Assembly (NCBI RefSeq): GCF_040703125.1
Contig: NZ_CP160035.1
Span: 3,520,001-3,584,000 of the forward strand
Length of the DNA: 64,000 nucleotides
Source: Flavobacterium ovatum
GTDB lineage: Bacteria > Bacteroidota > Bacteroidia > Flavobacteriales > Flavobacteriaceae
Direction: 5' to 3'
In this document: positions 53,806 to 62,691 of the stretch, piece after piece
Position numbering within the stretch: position 1 is the stretch's first letter
How the letters are laid out: every line of letters begins with the position of its first letter
The notes under the pieces: model-generated
Told to the model about the DNA's origin: nothing
The model's input: only the letters and a program-made list of their open reading frames with translations
Databases searched by the model: none
Position numbers and translations under genes: made by a program

Positions 53806-53872
53806 ACAAAGCTCCTATAGTATTCGTAAACTATAAATATTTAAAGGCTTGTCATCACGACAAGCCTTTTTT
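53799..53872 (+). terminator. trp attenuator: terminator and alternative antiterminator
   Basis: Terminator: AAAGGCTTGTC (53843-53853) pairs with GACAAGCCTTT (53859-53869) around ATCAC, followed by a T run. Alternative fold: GTCGTG (53799-53804, overlapping the leader stop codon) pairs with CACGAC (53856-53861), and ACAAAGC (53806-53812) pairs with GCTTGT (53847-53852) with one bulge. A ribosome stalled at the Trp codons leaves the 5' arm free and favours read-through; one that reaches the stop codon covers it and favours termination. Confidence 0.88.
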
Positions 53873-53924
53873 ACGTTTAAGTTAATTAATATTTTCACTT
53901 ATTAATCATTAAAAATTATTTCTA

Positions 53925-55325
53925 TTGAAACCTTTTATACTCAAAACACATTACAAGCAAATTCTAGCAGACACCATTACACCTGTAAGTGTCTATCTAA
54001 AAATTAGAGACAAGTTTCCGAACAGTTTACTCCTTGAAAGTAGTGACTATCATGGGAATGATAATAGTTTCTCCTATATCTGTTGTAATCCTATTGCATC
54101 GTTCAAAATTGAAAACGAAATAATCTATAAAAATTACCCTGACGGAACTTCTGAGACAATCGTAATTGATACTAAAACAGATATTCCTCAAATTATTCAA
54201 GAATTTTCGGGTCAATTTAAATCCGAGAAAAACAATTTCAAATTTATCAACAACGGATTATTTGGTTACATCTCTTATGACGCCGTTCGCTATTTTGAAA
54301 AAGTGACGATTGCAAAAAAAGAAAATAGCAACACCATTCCAGATGTATATTACGCTGTATATCAAAATATCATTGCCATAAACCATTTTAAAAATCAAGC
54401 GTATATTTTCAGTCATAGTTTAGACGGTCGCAATAATATTTCTGAAATAGAACAATTATTACAATCCCGCAACTTAACTACCTATAATTTTGCAAGAGAA
54501 GGTGAAGGTTTTTCAAACCTTACTGATGAGGAATTTAAACAAAATGTAGCCTTAGCTAAAAAACACTGCTTTCGTGGAGATGTGTTCCAGTTAGTATTGT
54601 CTCGACGATTCACACAAGGATTCAAAGGAGATGAATTCAATGTATATAGAGCATTGAGAAGCATCAACCCTTCTCCTTACCTATTCTTTTTTGATTATGG
54701 TGATTTCAAAATATTTGGTTCTTCACCTGAAGCTCAAATTATCGTGAAAGACCGTAAAGCCGAAATTCACCCTATTGCGGGAACGTTCAAACGTACAGGT
54801 GATGATGAAAAAGATGCTGTATTAGCCAAACAATTATCGGAAGATAAAAAAGAAAATAGTGAACACGTCATGTTAGTAGATTTAGCTCGTAATGACCTAA
54901 GTCGTCATGGACACAACGTGAACGTAGAACGTTATAGAGAAGTACAATTCTTTTCACATGTAATTCACTTGGTTTCTAAAGTTACAGGTCATTTGCATGA
55001 CAATGCTACAACCATGCAAGTCGTTGCAGATACTTTTCCAGCAGGAACATTGAGTGGCGCTCCTAAACACAGAGCCATGCAGTTGATTGAAGATTACGAA
55101 AAAACAAATCGTAACTTTTATGGAGGTGCCATAGGGTTTATGGATTTTGAAGGCAACTTTAACCATGCTATTATGATTCGTACTTTCTTGAGTAAAAATC
55201 ATGAGTTACACTCACAAGCTGGTGCTGGAATTGTAGCAAGCTCAGATGAAGAAAGTGAAATGCAAGAGGTATATAATAAATTAAGAGCCTTGAATACGGC
55301 TTTGGATTTGGCAGAAACTATTTAA
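53925..55325 (+). CDS. trpE: Anthranilate synthase component I
   Basis: 466 residues. The reading frame starts with TTG at 53925 (K-P-F-I-L-K-T-H follows); there is no in-frame ATG before well inside the conserved N-terminal region, so a TTG start is the best call. The chorismate-binding domain occupies about 195-460: 'FRGDVFQLVLSRRF', 'SPEAQIIVKDRKAEIHPIAGTFKRTGDDEKDAVLAKQL', 'EHVMLVDLARNDLSRHG', 'FPAGTLSGAPKHRAMQLI', 'GGAIGFMDFEGN'. It uses ammonia from TrpG to make anthranilate from chorismate. First structural gene after the attenuator. Confidence 0.95.
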   Translation: MKPFILKTHYKQILADTITPVSVYLKIRDKFPNSLLLESSDYHGNDNSFSYICCNPIASFKIENEIIYKNYPDGTSETIVIDTKTDIPQIIQEFSGQFKSEKNNFKFINNGLFGYISYDAVRYFEKVTIAKKENSNTIPDVYYAVYQNIIAINHFKNQAYIFSHSLDGRNNISEIEQLLQSRNLTTYNFAREGEGFSNLTDEEFKQNVALAKKHCFRGDVFQLVLSRRFTQGFKGDEFNVYRALRSINPSPYLFFFDYGDFKIFGSSPEAQIIVKDRKAEIHPIAGTFKRTGDDEKDAVLAKQLSEDKKENSEHVMLVDLARNDLSRHGHNVNVERYREVQFFSHVIHLVSKVTGHLHDNATTMQVVADTFPAGTLSGAPKHRAMQLIEDYEKTNRNFYGGAIGFMDFEGNFNHAIMIRTFLSKNHELHSQAGAGIVASSDEESEMQEVYNKLRALNTALDLAETI

Positions 55326-55397
55326 AAAACAAATATGTTAAGTGTTAAATGTTAAGCGACAAAACGTATAACAGATAACACCAAACAGATAACTTTA

Positions 55398-55970
55398 ATG
55401 AAAATGAAAAAAATACTAGTTATAGACAATTACGATAGTTTCACTTACAACTTAGTGCATTATCTAGAAGATTTGAATTGTGAGGTTACCGTGTATCGTA
55501 ATGACGAATTTGATATTGATGAAATTGCCCATTTTGACAAAATAGTACTTTCACCAGGACCTGGAATTCCAGATGAAGCTGGATTATTAAAAGCTGTAAT
55601 TGCAAAATATGGATCGACAAAAAGCATCTTTGGCGTTTGCCTTGGTCAACAAGCTATAGGCGAAGTGTACGGCGGTACGCTTTCTAATCTAGATAACGTG
55701 TATCATGGTGTGGCTACCAATATAAAAACGGTGGTGGATGACGAAATTTTATTTCAAGGTTTAGACAAAGAAATTGAAGTAGGTCGTTACCATTCCTGGG
55801 TAGTTGACCCAACTTTACCAGAGGTTCTAGAAGCGACTTCTTTTGACGAAAACGGTCAAGTAATGTCTTTACGTCACAAAACTTTCGATGTCAGAGGCGT
55901 ACAATTTCATCCGGAAAGTGTATTAACACCAAACGGAAAAAAAATGCTAGAAAACTGGGTAAATGGATAG
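55398..55970 (+). CDS. trpG: Anthranilate synthase component II (glutamine amidotransferase)
   Basis: 190 residues. Class I amidotransferase: 'LVIDNYDSFTYNLVHYLE', 'LSPGPGIPDEAGL', nucleophile Cys in 'GVCLGQQAIGEVYGG', and the His and Glu of the triad in 'GVQFHPESVLT'. It hydrolyses glutamine and feeds ammonia to TrpE. It is a separate gene, not fused to trpD or trpE, 72 bases after trpE. An alternative ATG is the third codon. Confidence 0.96.
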   Translation: MKMKKILVIDNYDSFTYNLVHYLEDLNCEVTVYRNDEFDIDEIAHFDKIVLSPGPGIPDEAGLLKAVIAKYGSTKSIFGVCLGQQAIGEVYGGTLSNLDNVYHGVATNIKTVVDDEILFQGLDKEIEVGRYHSWVVDPTLPEVLEATSFDENGQVMSLRHKTFDVRGVQFHPESVLTPNGKKMLENWVNG

Positions 55971-56032
55971 TGGGCAGTATTCAGTTTTCCTACCTTGTGT
56001 ATTAGTGCTTTAGCGGCAAAAAAACCAATTAA

Positions 56033-56875
56033 ATGAAAATTTCAATAATTCGATTTTTAGTAGTTATTGCATTTGTTTTTAGTTTCTTTTCTTGTCAACA
56101 AAAAAAGAAACTAAAAACAAATGAGGCTATCAGGTCCCAAACGGAAGTTACACTAGATTTAGTCGCTTTATTTAAACAAAACAAACAAGGCAAAGACACT
56201 ATTATCACTGTAATTGATGACCCTGTATATCACAAAACAAAAAAATACAAAGCAATTAATGCTATGTATTTATTGCAAAATGAAGCTGATTTTTCTGAAA
56301 TTGACATAAAAAAAACCAAAATAGTCTTTGAATGTAAAGACGGTTACAAACCCGAAATGCCTTTGGATTTATTTTTAAAAGCAAGGCCATATATCGCGTT
56401 TCAGGACATGGAGGCCCCCAAAGGAGCAAATTGGGAAACCATCCTGAAAAACGGAAACCAAATGGATGCTGCTCCTTTTTATTTGGTTTATCCAAAGGTT
56501 TCACCTGAAGATAATCAATACAAATGGCCTTATAATTTGGTAAAAATAAAGTTAGAACCACTTGATAACACAAGAGAAGCTTTATTTCCCAAAAACAATA
56601 AAAAAGCAACAATTGGATATCAATTATTTCAAAAACATTGCACCACCTGTCATGCTTTAAACGGAATTGGAGGTACAATGGGACCGGAATTAAATTATCC
56701 CAAAAGTGTCACCGAATATTGGATTGAAAAGCAATTAGTGCAGTATATCACTAATCCAGCTGCTTTTCGACATAATGTAAAAATGCCCGCTTTAGGAATT
56801 ACAACTAATGATTCACAAGAAATTGTGAATTATTTAAAATACATGTCTGAAAATAAAATAGTGAATAGCAATTAG
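56033..56875 (+). CDS. c-type cytochrome lipoprotein inside the trp operon
   Basis: 280 residues. Lipobox 'FSFFSC' near residue 21. The first ~185 residues resemble a small molybdopterin-oxidoreductase-like or related beta-domain without a clear cofactor motif; this is tentative. The C-terminal ~90 residues are a class I cytochrome c: heme motif C-T-T-C-H in 'FQKHCTTCHALNGIGGTMGPEL', and Met in 'VKMPAL' as the sixth ligand. It should act in the periplasm in electron transfer. It has no evident link to tryptophan synthesis yet lies between trpG and trpD on the same strand (62 and 107-base spacers carrying filler repeats). Confidence 0.85.
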   Translation: MKISIIRFLVVIAFVFSFFSCQQKKKLKTNEAIRSQTEVTLDLVALFKQNKQGKDTIITVIDDPVYHKTKKYKAINAMYLLQNEADFSEIDIKKTKIVFECKDGYKPEMPLDLFLKARPYIAFQDMEAPKGANWETILKNGNQMDAAPFYLVYPKVSPEDNQYKWPYNLVKIKLEPLDNTREALFPKNNKKATIGYQLFQKHCTTCHALNGIGGTMGPELNYPKSVTEYWIEKQLVQYITNPAAFRHNVKMPALGITTNDSQEIVNYLKYMSENKIVNSN

Positions 56876-56982
56876 TTGCAGTTTTTACAATAAAATAAAA
56901 ACGTAGAAACGTAGTAAATTTTAAAAGAGCTTACAAACAAAACTTTGTGTCTTAGCGGCTTAGCGGCAAAAAACCAAAAAAA

Positions 56983-57975
56983 ATGAAAAACATACTCAAC
57001 AGATTAATCAATCACGAAATACTCTCTAAAGAAGAGGCCAAAAATGTTTTGGTCAATATCTCAAGTGGAAGTTACAATCCAAGTCAAATCGCTGCATTTT
57101 TAACAGTCTATATGATGCGATCTGTTACTATTGATGAATTAGCTGGTTTTAGAGAAGCATTGTTAGAACTGTGTATTCGAGTAGATTTCTCTGATTACAA
57201 TACTATTGATTTATGTGGTACCGGTGGTGATGGTAAAGACACTTTTAACATCTCTACTTTGGCATCGTTTGTAGCTGCTGGTGCTGGTATAAAAGTAGCT
57301 AAACACGGTAATTACGGCGTTTCATCCATATCCGGTTCTAGTAACGTAATGGAACAACTAGGAGTAAAATTCAGCAATGACACCGACTTTTTACATAAAT
57401 GTATGGATAAAGCTGGGATCAGTATTTTGCACGCACCGCTGTTTCACCCTGCAATGAAAAACGTAGGTCCTATTCGTAGAGAATTGGGGGTAAAAACTTT
57501 CTTCAATATGTTAGGTCCAATGGTAAACCCTGCTTTTCCTCAAAATCAATTGGTAGGAGTTTTTAATTTGGAATTAGCTAGAATGTATGGTTATTTATAT
57601 CAAAATACAGATAGAAATTTCACCATATTACATTCCTTAGACGGTTATGATGAAGTATCATTGACTTGTCCAACCAAATTTATCACCAAGACTAAAGAAG
57701 GGATACTAAACCCATCTGATTTTGGAGTCCGTATGTTATTACAATCGGAAATTAAAGGGGGAACAACTATTGAAGAGTCGTCACAAATGTTTACTACTAT
57801 TATTTCAGGAAAAGGGAATGAAGCTCAAAACAATGTAGTTTGTGCTAATGCTGCCATGGCAATTGCTACCGTTACTGGCTGCACACCATTACAAGGTTTT
57901 GAACAAGCTAAAGAAAGTTTACTTTCAGGTAAAGGGTTGAATGCTTTGAAAAAATTACAGGAATTGAGTAAATAA
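56983..57975 (+). CDS. trpD: Anthranilate phosphoribosyltransferase
   Basis: 330 residues, normal length. 'DLCGTGGDGKDTFNIST' is the PRPP-binding glycine loop; 'KHGNYGVSSISGSSNVMEQLG' and 'PLFHPAMKNVGPIRRELGVKTFFNMLGP' are the anthranilate/phosphate-binding blocks. It makes phosphoribosylanthranilate. Downstream of the cytochrome gene, 29 bases before the antiporter gene. Confidence 0.97.
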   Translation: MKNILNRLINHEILSKEEAKNVLVNISSGSYNPSQIAAFLTVYMMRSVTIDELAGFREALLELCIRVDFSDYNTIDLCGTGGDGKDTFNISTLASFVAAGAGIKVAKHGNYGVSSISGSSNVMEQLGVKFSNDTDFLHKCMDKAGISILHAPLFHPAMKNVGPIRRELGVKTFFNMLGPMVNPAFPQNQLVGVFNLELARMYGYLYQNTDRNFTILHSLDGYDEVSLTCPTKFITKTKEGILNPSDFGVRMLLQSEIKGGTTIEESSQMFTTIISGKGNEAQNNVVCANAAMAIATVTGCTPLQGFEQAKESLLSGKGLNALKKLQELSK

Positions 57976-58004
57976 AAAGACGAACAACATACATAACATT
58001 CAAA

Positions 58005-59240
58005 ATGGAATTATTCCCCCTCATATCCTTACTTATCGTTCTATCGGCAAGTTTTGCTTACATCAATTTCAGGTACTTAAAACTGCCAAACGCAATTGGA
58101 TTAATGCTCGTTTCCTTGTTATTTTCATTGGGTATTATTGGAGTTAGTTTTGTCTTTCCTTCGTTAAAAATAAATGTAGCACATCTATTAAACGGTATCA
58201 ATTTTAGCGAATTACTACTTGAGGTCATGTTGAGTTTCATGCTTTTTGCAGGAGCGATTCACATAAAATTCAAAGACTTAAAAGCTGAAAAGTTAAGCAT
58301 CATGCTTTTCTCAACGCTCAGTGTAATTATAAGTACCTTTATAGTTGGCTACATCAGTTTCTGGTTATTGAACGCGTTTAATCTAGAAGTTAATCTTATT
58401 CAATGTCTGCTTTTTGGCGCATTAATTTCTCCAACTGATCCAATTGCTGTCTTAAGCATTTTAAAAACAGCAGGAGTTACCAAATCACTAGAAACCAAAA
58501 TTGCTGGAGAATCACTATTTAATGATGGTGTAGCCGTAGTGGTTTTTATAACTATCCTTCAGTTAGCTAAACCAGCTGCTGACGTTTCCTTTTTAAGTAT
58601 TGCAACCGTTTTTGGTCAAGAAGCTATTGGTGGTATTATTCTAGGAGCTATCGTGGGATGGGTAGGTTACAAACTTATCGCAAGTATTGACAGTTATAAT
58701 GTAGAGGTTTTAATCACGCTAGCTATTGTTATGGGTGGTTATTCTCTAGCACATTTTACCCACGTCTCTGGTCCTTTGGCAATGGTAATCGCAGGACTTA
58801 TCACGGGAAACCACGGAAAAACACTTGGAATGTCAGACATCACAGCTGAATATGTAGATAAGTTTTGGGAGCTAGTAGACGAAATTCTAAACGCCTTATT
58901 ATTTGTTTTAATTGGTCTAGAGTTACTAGTCATCAACACCGATAGCACTATTATTCTAGTTGGAATAATCCTTATTTTTATTGTACTCTTAACTCGTTAT
59001 GTTTCTGTTTTAATCCCATCGCTATTCATTCGATTAAAAGAAGAAATAAGCCAAAAAACAATCATGATATTAACTTGGGGAGGGTTAAGAGGCGGAATTT
59101 CAATTGCTTTGGCGTTATCTATTCCAACCGAGTTAGGAAAAGACATTTGGGTTACGATTACCTATGTGATTGTTTGTTTTTCTATTCTAGTACAAGGGAT
59201 GACAATTGGAAAATTTGTAAATTCGCTTAAAAATAAATAA
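58005..59240 (+). CDS. CPA1-family Na+/H+ antiporter
   Basis: 411 residues, about 12 transmembrane helices with no long cytoplasmic tail. Ion-binding region: 'ISPTDPIAVLSILKTAG' and 'IAGESLFNDGVAVVVFITIL' with the N-D pair; 'LTWGGLRGGISIALALSIP' is the conserved helix near the end. It exchanges Na+ (or K+) for H+ across the inner membrane. It sits between trpD and trpC, 29 bases after trpD, so it is probably co-transcribed with no evident biochemical link. Confidence 0.92.
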   Translation: MELFPLISLLIVLSASFAYINFRYLKLPNAIGLMLVSLLFSLGIIGVSFVFPSLKINVAHLLNGINFSELLLEVMLSFMLFAGAIHIKFKDLKAEKLSIMLFSTLSVIISTFIVGYISFWLLNAFNLEVNLIQCLLFGALISPTDPIAVLSILKTAGVTKSLETKIAGESLFNDGVAVVVFITILQLAKPAADVSFLSIATVFGQEAIGGIILGAIVGWVGYKLIASIDSYNVEVLITLAIVMGGYSLAHFTHVSGPLAMVIAGLITGNHGKTLGMSDITAEYVDKFWELVDEILNALLFVLIGLELLVINTDSTIILVGIILIFIVLLTRYVSVLIPSLFIRLKEEISQKTIMILTWGGLRGGISIALALSIPTELGKDIWVTITYVIVCFSILVQGMTIGKFVNSLKNK

Positions 59241-59334
59241 AAAAAATAGTTTAAAGTTTAAGGTTTAAAATTGTTTAATCGAACTGTTAAGCAACTTGAA
59301 ACTTTAAACAAAAGAAACTTTAAACAAAAAAATA

Positions 59335-60114
59335 ATGAACATTCTAGATAAAATTATCTTCGATAAAAAAAGAGAAGTAGTTCTCAAAAAATCAATTATT
59401 CCAGTTTCACAATTGGAAGCTTCGGTATTTTTTTCGAAAGAAACGATTTCGCTAAGCCAAAATTTAAAAAACAGCAACTCTGGAATCATCGCCGAACATA
59501 AGCGTCGTTCTCCTTCTAAATCGGTCATCAACCACGGTTTTACTGTAGAGGAAGTGGTTCAAGGTTATGAAGCTGCTGGAGCTTGTGGAATTTCTGTTTT
59601 AACAGATGGAAAATACTTTGGTGGCTCACTAGACGATTTATTATTGGCGAGAGCCTCAGTAAACATTCCGCTTTTGCGAAAAGAATTTATTGTTGATGAA
59701 TACCAAATTTTAGAAGCTAAAGCCCACGGAGCCGATTTGATTTTGCTTATCGCTGCGGTTTTAACCCGTGACGAAATCAAATCGTTATCCCTATTTGCTC
59801 AAAGCCTTGAACTAGAAGTTTTATTGGAAGTTCATAATCTGGAAGAATTAGAAAAGTCAATTATGCCAACCTTAAACATGATTGGTGTCAACAACAGAAA
59901 CCTAAAAACTTTCGAAGTAAGTCTAGATTTCAGTAAGCAATTAGCAGACAAAATTCCAAACGATTTTGTAAAAGTTTCCGAAAGCGGCATCAGTTCTATT
60001 GAAGCAATCAACGAATTAAAACCTTATGGCTACAAAGGGTTCTTAATTGGTGAAAACTTTATGAAAACGGATAATGCGGGCAAAGCGGCGATGGAGTTTA
60101 TTCAAAAGTTATGA
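59335..60114 (+). CDS. trpC: Indole-3-glycerol phosphate synthase
   Basis: 259 residues, TIM barrel. 'IIAEHKRRSPSKSVI' (substrate Lys and phosphate site), 'ISVLTDGKYFGGSLDDLLLARASVNIPLLRKEFIVDEYQI', 'MIGVNNRNLKTFEVSLDFS', 'VSESGISS'. It converts CdRP to indole-3-glycerol phosphate. Not fused with trpF. The 94-base spacer upstream is made of 'TTTAAAGTTTAA'-like repeats. Confidence 0.97.
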   Translation: MNILDKIIFDKKREVVLKKSIIPVSQLEASVFFSKETISLSQNLKNSNSGIIAEHKRRSPSKSVINHGFTVEEVVQGYEAAGACGISVLTDGKYFGGSLDDLLLARASVNIPLLRKEFIVDEYQILEAKAHGADLILLIAAVLTRDEIKSLSLFAQSLELEVLLEVHNLEELEKSIMPTLNMIGVNNRNLKTFEVSLDFSKQLADKIPNDFVKVSESGISSIEAINELKPYGYKGFLIGENFMKTDNAGKAAMEFIQKL

Positions 60115-60222
60115 GTTAGAAGTTAAGATTTAAACTCTATACGATTAAACTTTGCGCTTAACAAAATAAAACTTTGCGAGCTTTACGATAACTTCGTAAA
60201 CTTTGCAGTTAAAAACAATAGT

Positions 60223-60852
60223 ATGAAAATCAAAATCTGCGGCATGAAATACCCCGATAATATTACCGAAGTAGGTGCACTCCTACCCGATTATATGGGG
60301 TTCATATTTTGGGAACGATCCGCTCGATTTTTTGATGGTGTGATTCCAGATTTGCCAAAAAACATCAAGAAGACAGGGGTTTTTGTGAATGAAACCATTG
60401 AAGGCGTTTTGCTGAAAGTGAGCCAACACGATTTACAAGCAGTGCAGCTACATGGAAAAGAAACTGTGGAATTTTGTACCGAATTGCAAAGCAAATTAAA
60501 AAACAGGACAGAAGTAATTAAAGTTTTTTCTATCTTAGACGACTTTAACTTTGAAGTACTAACCCCTTATGAATCAGTGTGTGATTACTTCCTTTTTGAT
60601 ACAAAAGGAAAGCTTCCTGGCGGAAACGGAGCCACATTTGATTGGAAAGTACTTGAAAGCTATCCCTCTAGTAAACCTTTTTTCCTTAGTGGCGGAATCG
60701 GTTTGGACGAATTAGAGGCTGTAAATGAAATAATGAAAACCAATTTACCCATTTATGCCATTGACGTAAATAGTAAATTTGAAATAGAACCAGGATTAAA
60801 AAACATACAATTATGTAGAGATGCATTACAGTCTCTATCAACAATAAAGTAA
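60223..60852 (+). CDS. trpF: Phosphoribosylanthranilate isomerase
   Basis: 209 residues, TIM barrel. 'KICGMKYPDNI' with the catalytic Cys, 'AVQLHGKE', 'LFDTKGKLPGGNGATFDWKVL' with the catalytic Asp, 'FLSGGIGLDELEAV', 'AIDVNSKFEIEPGLKN'. The 108-base spacer from trpC carries 'AAACTTTGCG' filler repeats. Confidence 0.96.
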   Translation: MKIKICGMKYPDNITEVGALLPDYMGFIFWERSARFFDGVIPDLPKNIKKTGVFVNETIEGVLLKVSQHDLQAVQLHGKETVEFCTELQSKLKNRTEVIKVFSILDDFNFEVLTPYESVCDYFLFDTKGKLPGGNGATFDWKVLESYPSSKPFFLSGGIGLDELEAVNEIMKTNLPIYAIDVNSKFEIEPGLKNIQLCRDALQSLSTIK

Positions 60853-60876
60853 GGACGAACCGCAGTGCGTCTCATT

Positions 60877-60894
60877 AAAAAAAAAAAAAAAAAA
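60877..60894 (+). promoter_or_regulatory. 18-base poly-A run reaching into the trpB start codon
   Basis: Eighteen consecutive A, the last being the A of the trpB ATG. A-rich leaders help translation start in Bacteroidota, and runs this long are prone to replication slippage, so start-site spacing could vary between cells. Confidence 0.8.
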
Positions 60895-62078
60895 TGATAT
60901 CATATAACGTGGACGAAAAAGGGTATTATGGCGAATTTGGTGGTGCGTACATCCCCGAAATGCTGTATCCTAACGTAGAAGAATTACGTCAAAATTACCT
61001 AAAAATCACAGAGGAACCCGAGTTTAAAGCCGAGTTTGACCAATTGTTAAAGGATTATGTAGGACGCCCTAGTCCGTTGTTCTTTGCAAAGCGTTTATCC
61101 GAAAAATACAATACTAAGATCTACCTTAAAAGAGAAGATCTTAATCATACAGGTGCACACAAAATTAACAATACAATCGGGCAAATCCTAGTGGCTAAGA
61201 AATTAGGAAAACACCGCATCATTGCCGAAACTGGAGCAGGTCAACACGGCGTTGCTACTGCTACCGTATGTGCTTTGATGGGTTTGAAATGTATTGTGTA
61301 TATGGGGGAAATTGACATCAAACGTCAAGCTCCAAACGTGGCTCGTATGAAAATGCTAGGTGCTGAAGTTCGTCCAGCATTATCTGGTTCACGTACTTTG
61401 AAAGATGCCACTAATGAAGCCATCCGCGATTGGATCAACAATCCTGTAGACACCCATTATATCATTGGTTCGGCGATTGGACCACATCCTTATCCTGACA
61501 TGGTAACCCGTTTTCAAAGTATCGTTTCAGAGGAAATCAAATGGCAGTTAAAAGAAAAAGAAGGTCGCGAAAACCCTGATTATGTTGTCGCATGTATTGG
61601 TGGCGGTAGTAATGCCGCAGGTACTTATTACCACTTTTTGCACGAACCTGAAGTGGGTATTATAGCAGTTGAAGCTGCAGGAAAAGGGGTTAATAGCGGT
61701 TATAGCGCAGCTACAAGTAAGCTTGGAAAAGTGGGCGTCATCCACGGTTGTAAAACCTTATTGATGCAATCTCCTGACGGACAAATTACCGAGCCTTATT
61801 CGATTTCGGCAGGGTTAGACTACCCAGGAGTTGGTCCTATGCATGCGCATTTGGCAACCTCAGGACGTGGAGAATTCTACTCGATGACCGATGACGAAGC
61901 GATGCAAGCAGGATATGAATTATCCCAATTAGAAGGTATAATTCCTGCGATTGAGTCGTCACATGCTTTAGCTGTTTTAAAAGTAAAAAAATTCAAACCC
62001 GAAGATATTGTAGTCATCAACCTTTCGGGGCGTGGAGACAAAGATTTGGACACCTATATCGATTATTTTAAATTATAG
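60894..62078 (+). CDS. trpB: Tryptophan synthase beta chain
   Basis: 394 residues. PLP-binding Lys90 in '[11 protein letters not shown]', '[17 protein letters not shown]', the phosphate-binding 'GGGSNAAG' loop and '[13 protein letters not shown]'. It is the TrpB1 type that works with TrpA (not the stand-alone TrpB2). The gene stops with TAG at 62076-62078, directly followed by the partial dispersed repeat at 62079. Confidence 0.97.
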   Translation: MISYNVDEKGYYGEFGGAYIPEMLYPNVEELRQNYLKITEEPEFKAEFDQLLKDYVGRPSPLFFAKRLSEKYNTKIYLKREDLNHTGAHKINNTIGQILVAKKLGKHRIIAETGAGQHGVATATVCALMGLKCIVYMGEIDIKRQAPNVARMKMLGAEVRPALSGSRTLKDATNEAIRDWINNPVDTHYIIGSAIGPHPYPDMVTRFQSIVSEEIKWQLKEKEGRENPDYVVACIGGGSNAAGTYYHFLHEPEVGIIAVEAAGKGVNSGYSAATSKLGKVGVIHGCKTLLMQSPDGQITEPYSISAGLDYPGVGPMHAHLATSGRGEFYSMTDDEAMQAGYELSQLEGIIPAIESSHALAVLKVKKFKPEDIVVINLSGRGDKDLDTYIDYFKL

Positions 62079-62110
62079 TTGGGCGTTCCCGCAAAAAAAG
62101 CGGGCGGGCA
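62079..62110 (+). repeat. Partial copy of the stop-codon-proximal repeat
   Basis: TTGGGCGTTCCCGC, an A run, then GCGGGCGGGCA begins at the base after the trpB stop codon. It matches the first part of the elements after cydB and the RND gene and forms a CCCGC/GCGGG hairpin. The rest of 62111-62315 contains an inverted pair of 'GATTAACGAT' type repeats (about 62149-62165 and 62221-62245) and no gene. Confidence 0.65.
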
Positions 62111-62315
62111 TTAAGAAAAGAGTATAAAGTTAAAGGATTTTCGAATGAAGATTAACGATTAAAGATTTCAGATTTGGTGGTAATAACTACAATTTCGCCT
62201 AGTTTTAATAGTCTCACAGATCAAAAATCGTTAATCAAAAATCTTAGATTTTTTTTTCGCTTCCATCCCTAACGCACACACAACAACATTAAGCATTACA
62301 TTAAAAAAAATCATC

Positions 62316-62636
62316 ATGGCAAATTTATTCGCATACGGAACATTAAAAGACGCTGATGTTCATCAAAATATTTTCGGTCGCCTTTTAAAAGGAACTCCAG
62401 ATAGCTTAATTGGCTATACCATTACCCAAATAGAAATCGAAGAAGAATTTGGAATGGAAACCTACCCAATCATCACCGCTACAGAAAACCCAAAAGACAT
62501 CATCAGTGGTTGGCTTTATGAAGTAACCGACGAAGAAATACAGTTAGCTGACACTTATGAAGGCTTACATTACAAACGTGCTGAGGTAACTGTAGAATCA
62601 AACGTAAAAGCTTGGGCTTACATCGTTACCGATTAA
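62316..62636 (+). CDS. Gamma-glutamylcyclotransferase-like (AIG2/GGCT family) protein
   Basis: 106 residues. 'LFAYGTLKDADVHQNIFGR' carries the YGTL substrate loop, and 'LADTYEGLHYKRAEVTV' the conserved Glu. Small GGCT-fold proteins remove gamma-glutamyl or related groups; the exact substrate is unknown. It lies between trpB and trpA, 55 bases before trpA. It has no signal peptide. Confidence 0.88.
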   Translation: MANLFAYGTLKDADVHQNIFGRLLKGTPDSLIGYTITQIEIEEEFGMETYPIITATENPKDIISGWLYEVTDEEIQLADTYEGLHYKRAEVTVESNVKAWAYIVTD

Positions 62637-62691
62637 TAAAAGCAATCACACAAAAGACAGAGATTCCTCTGATAAAAATATAGCCATTACA

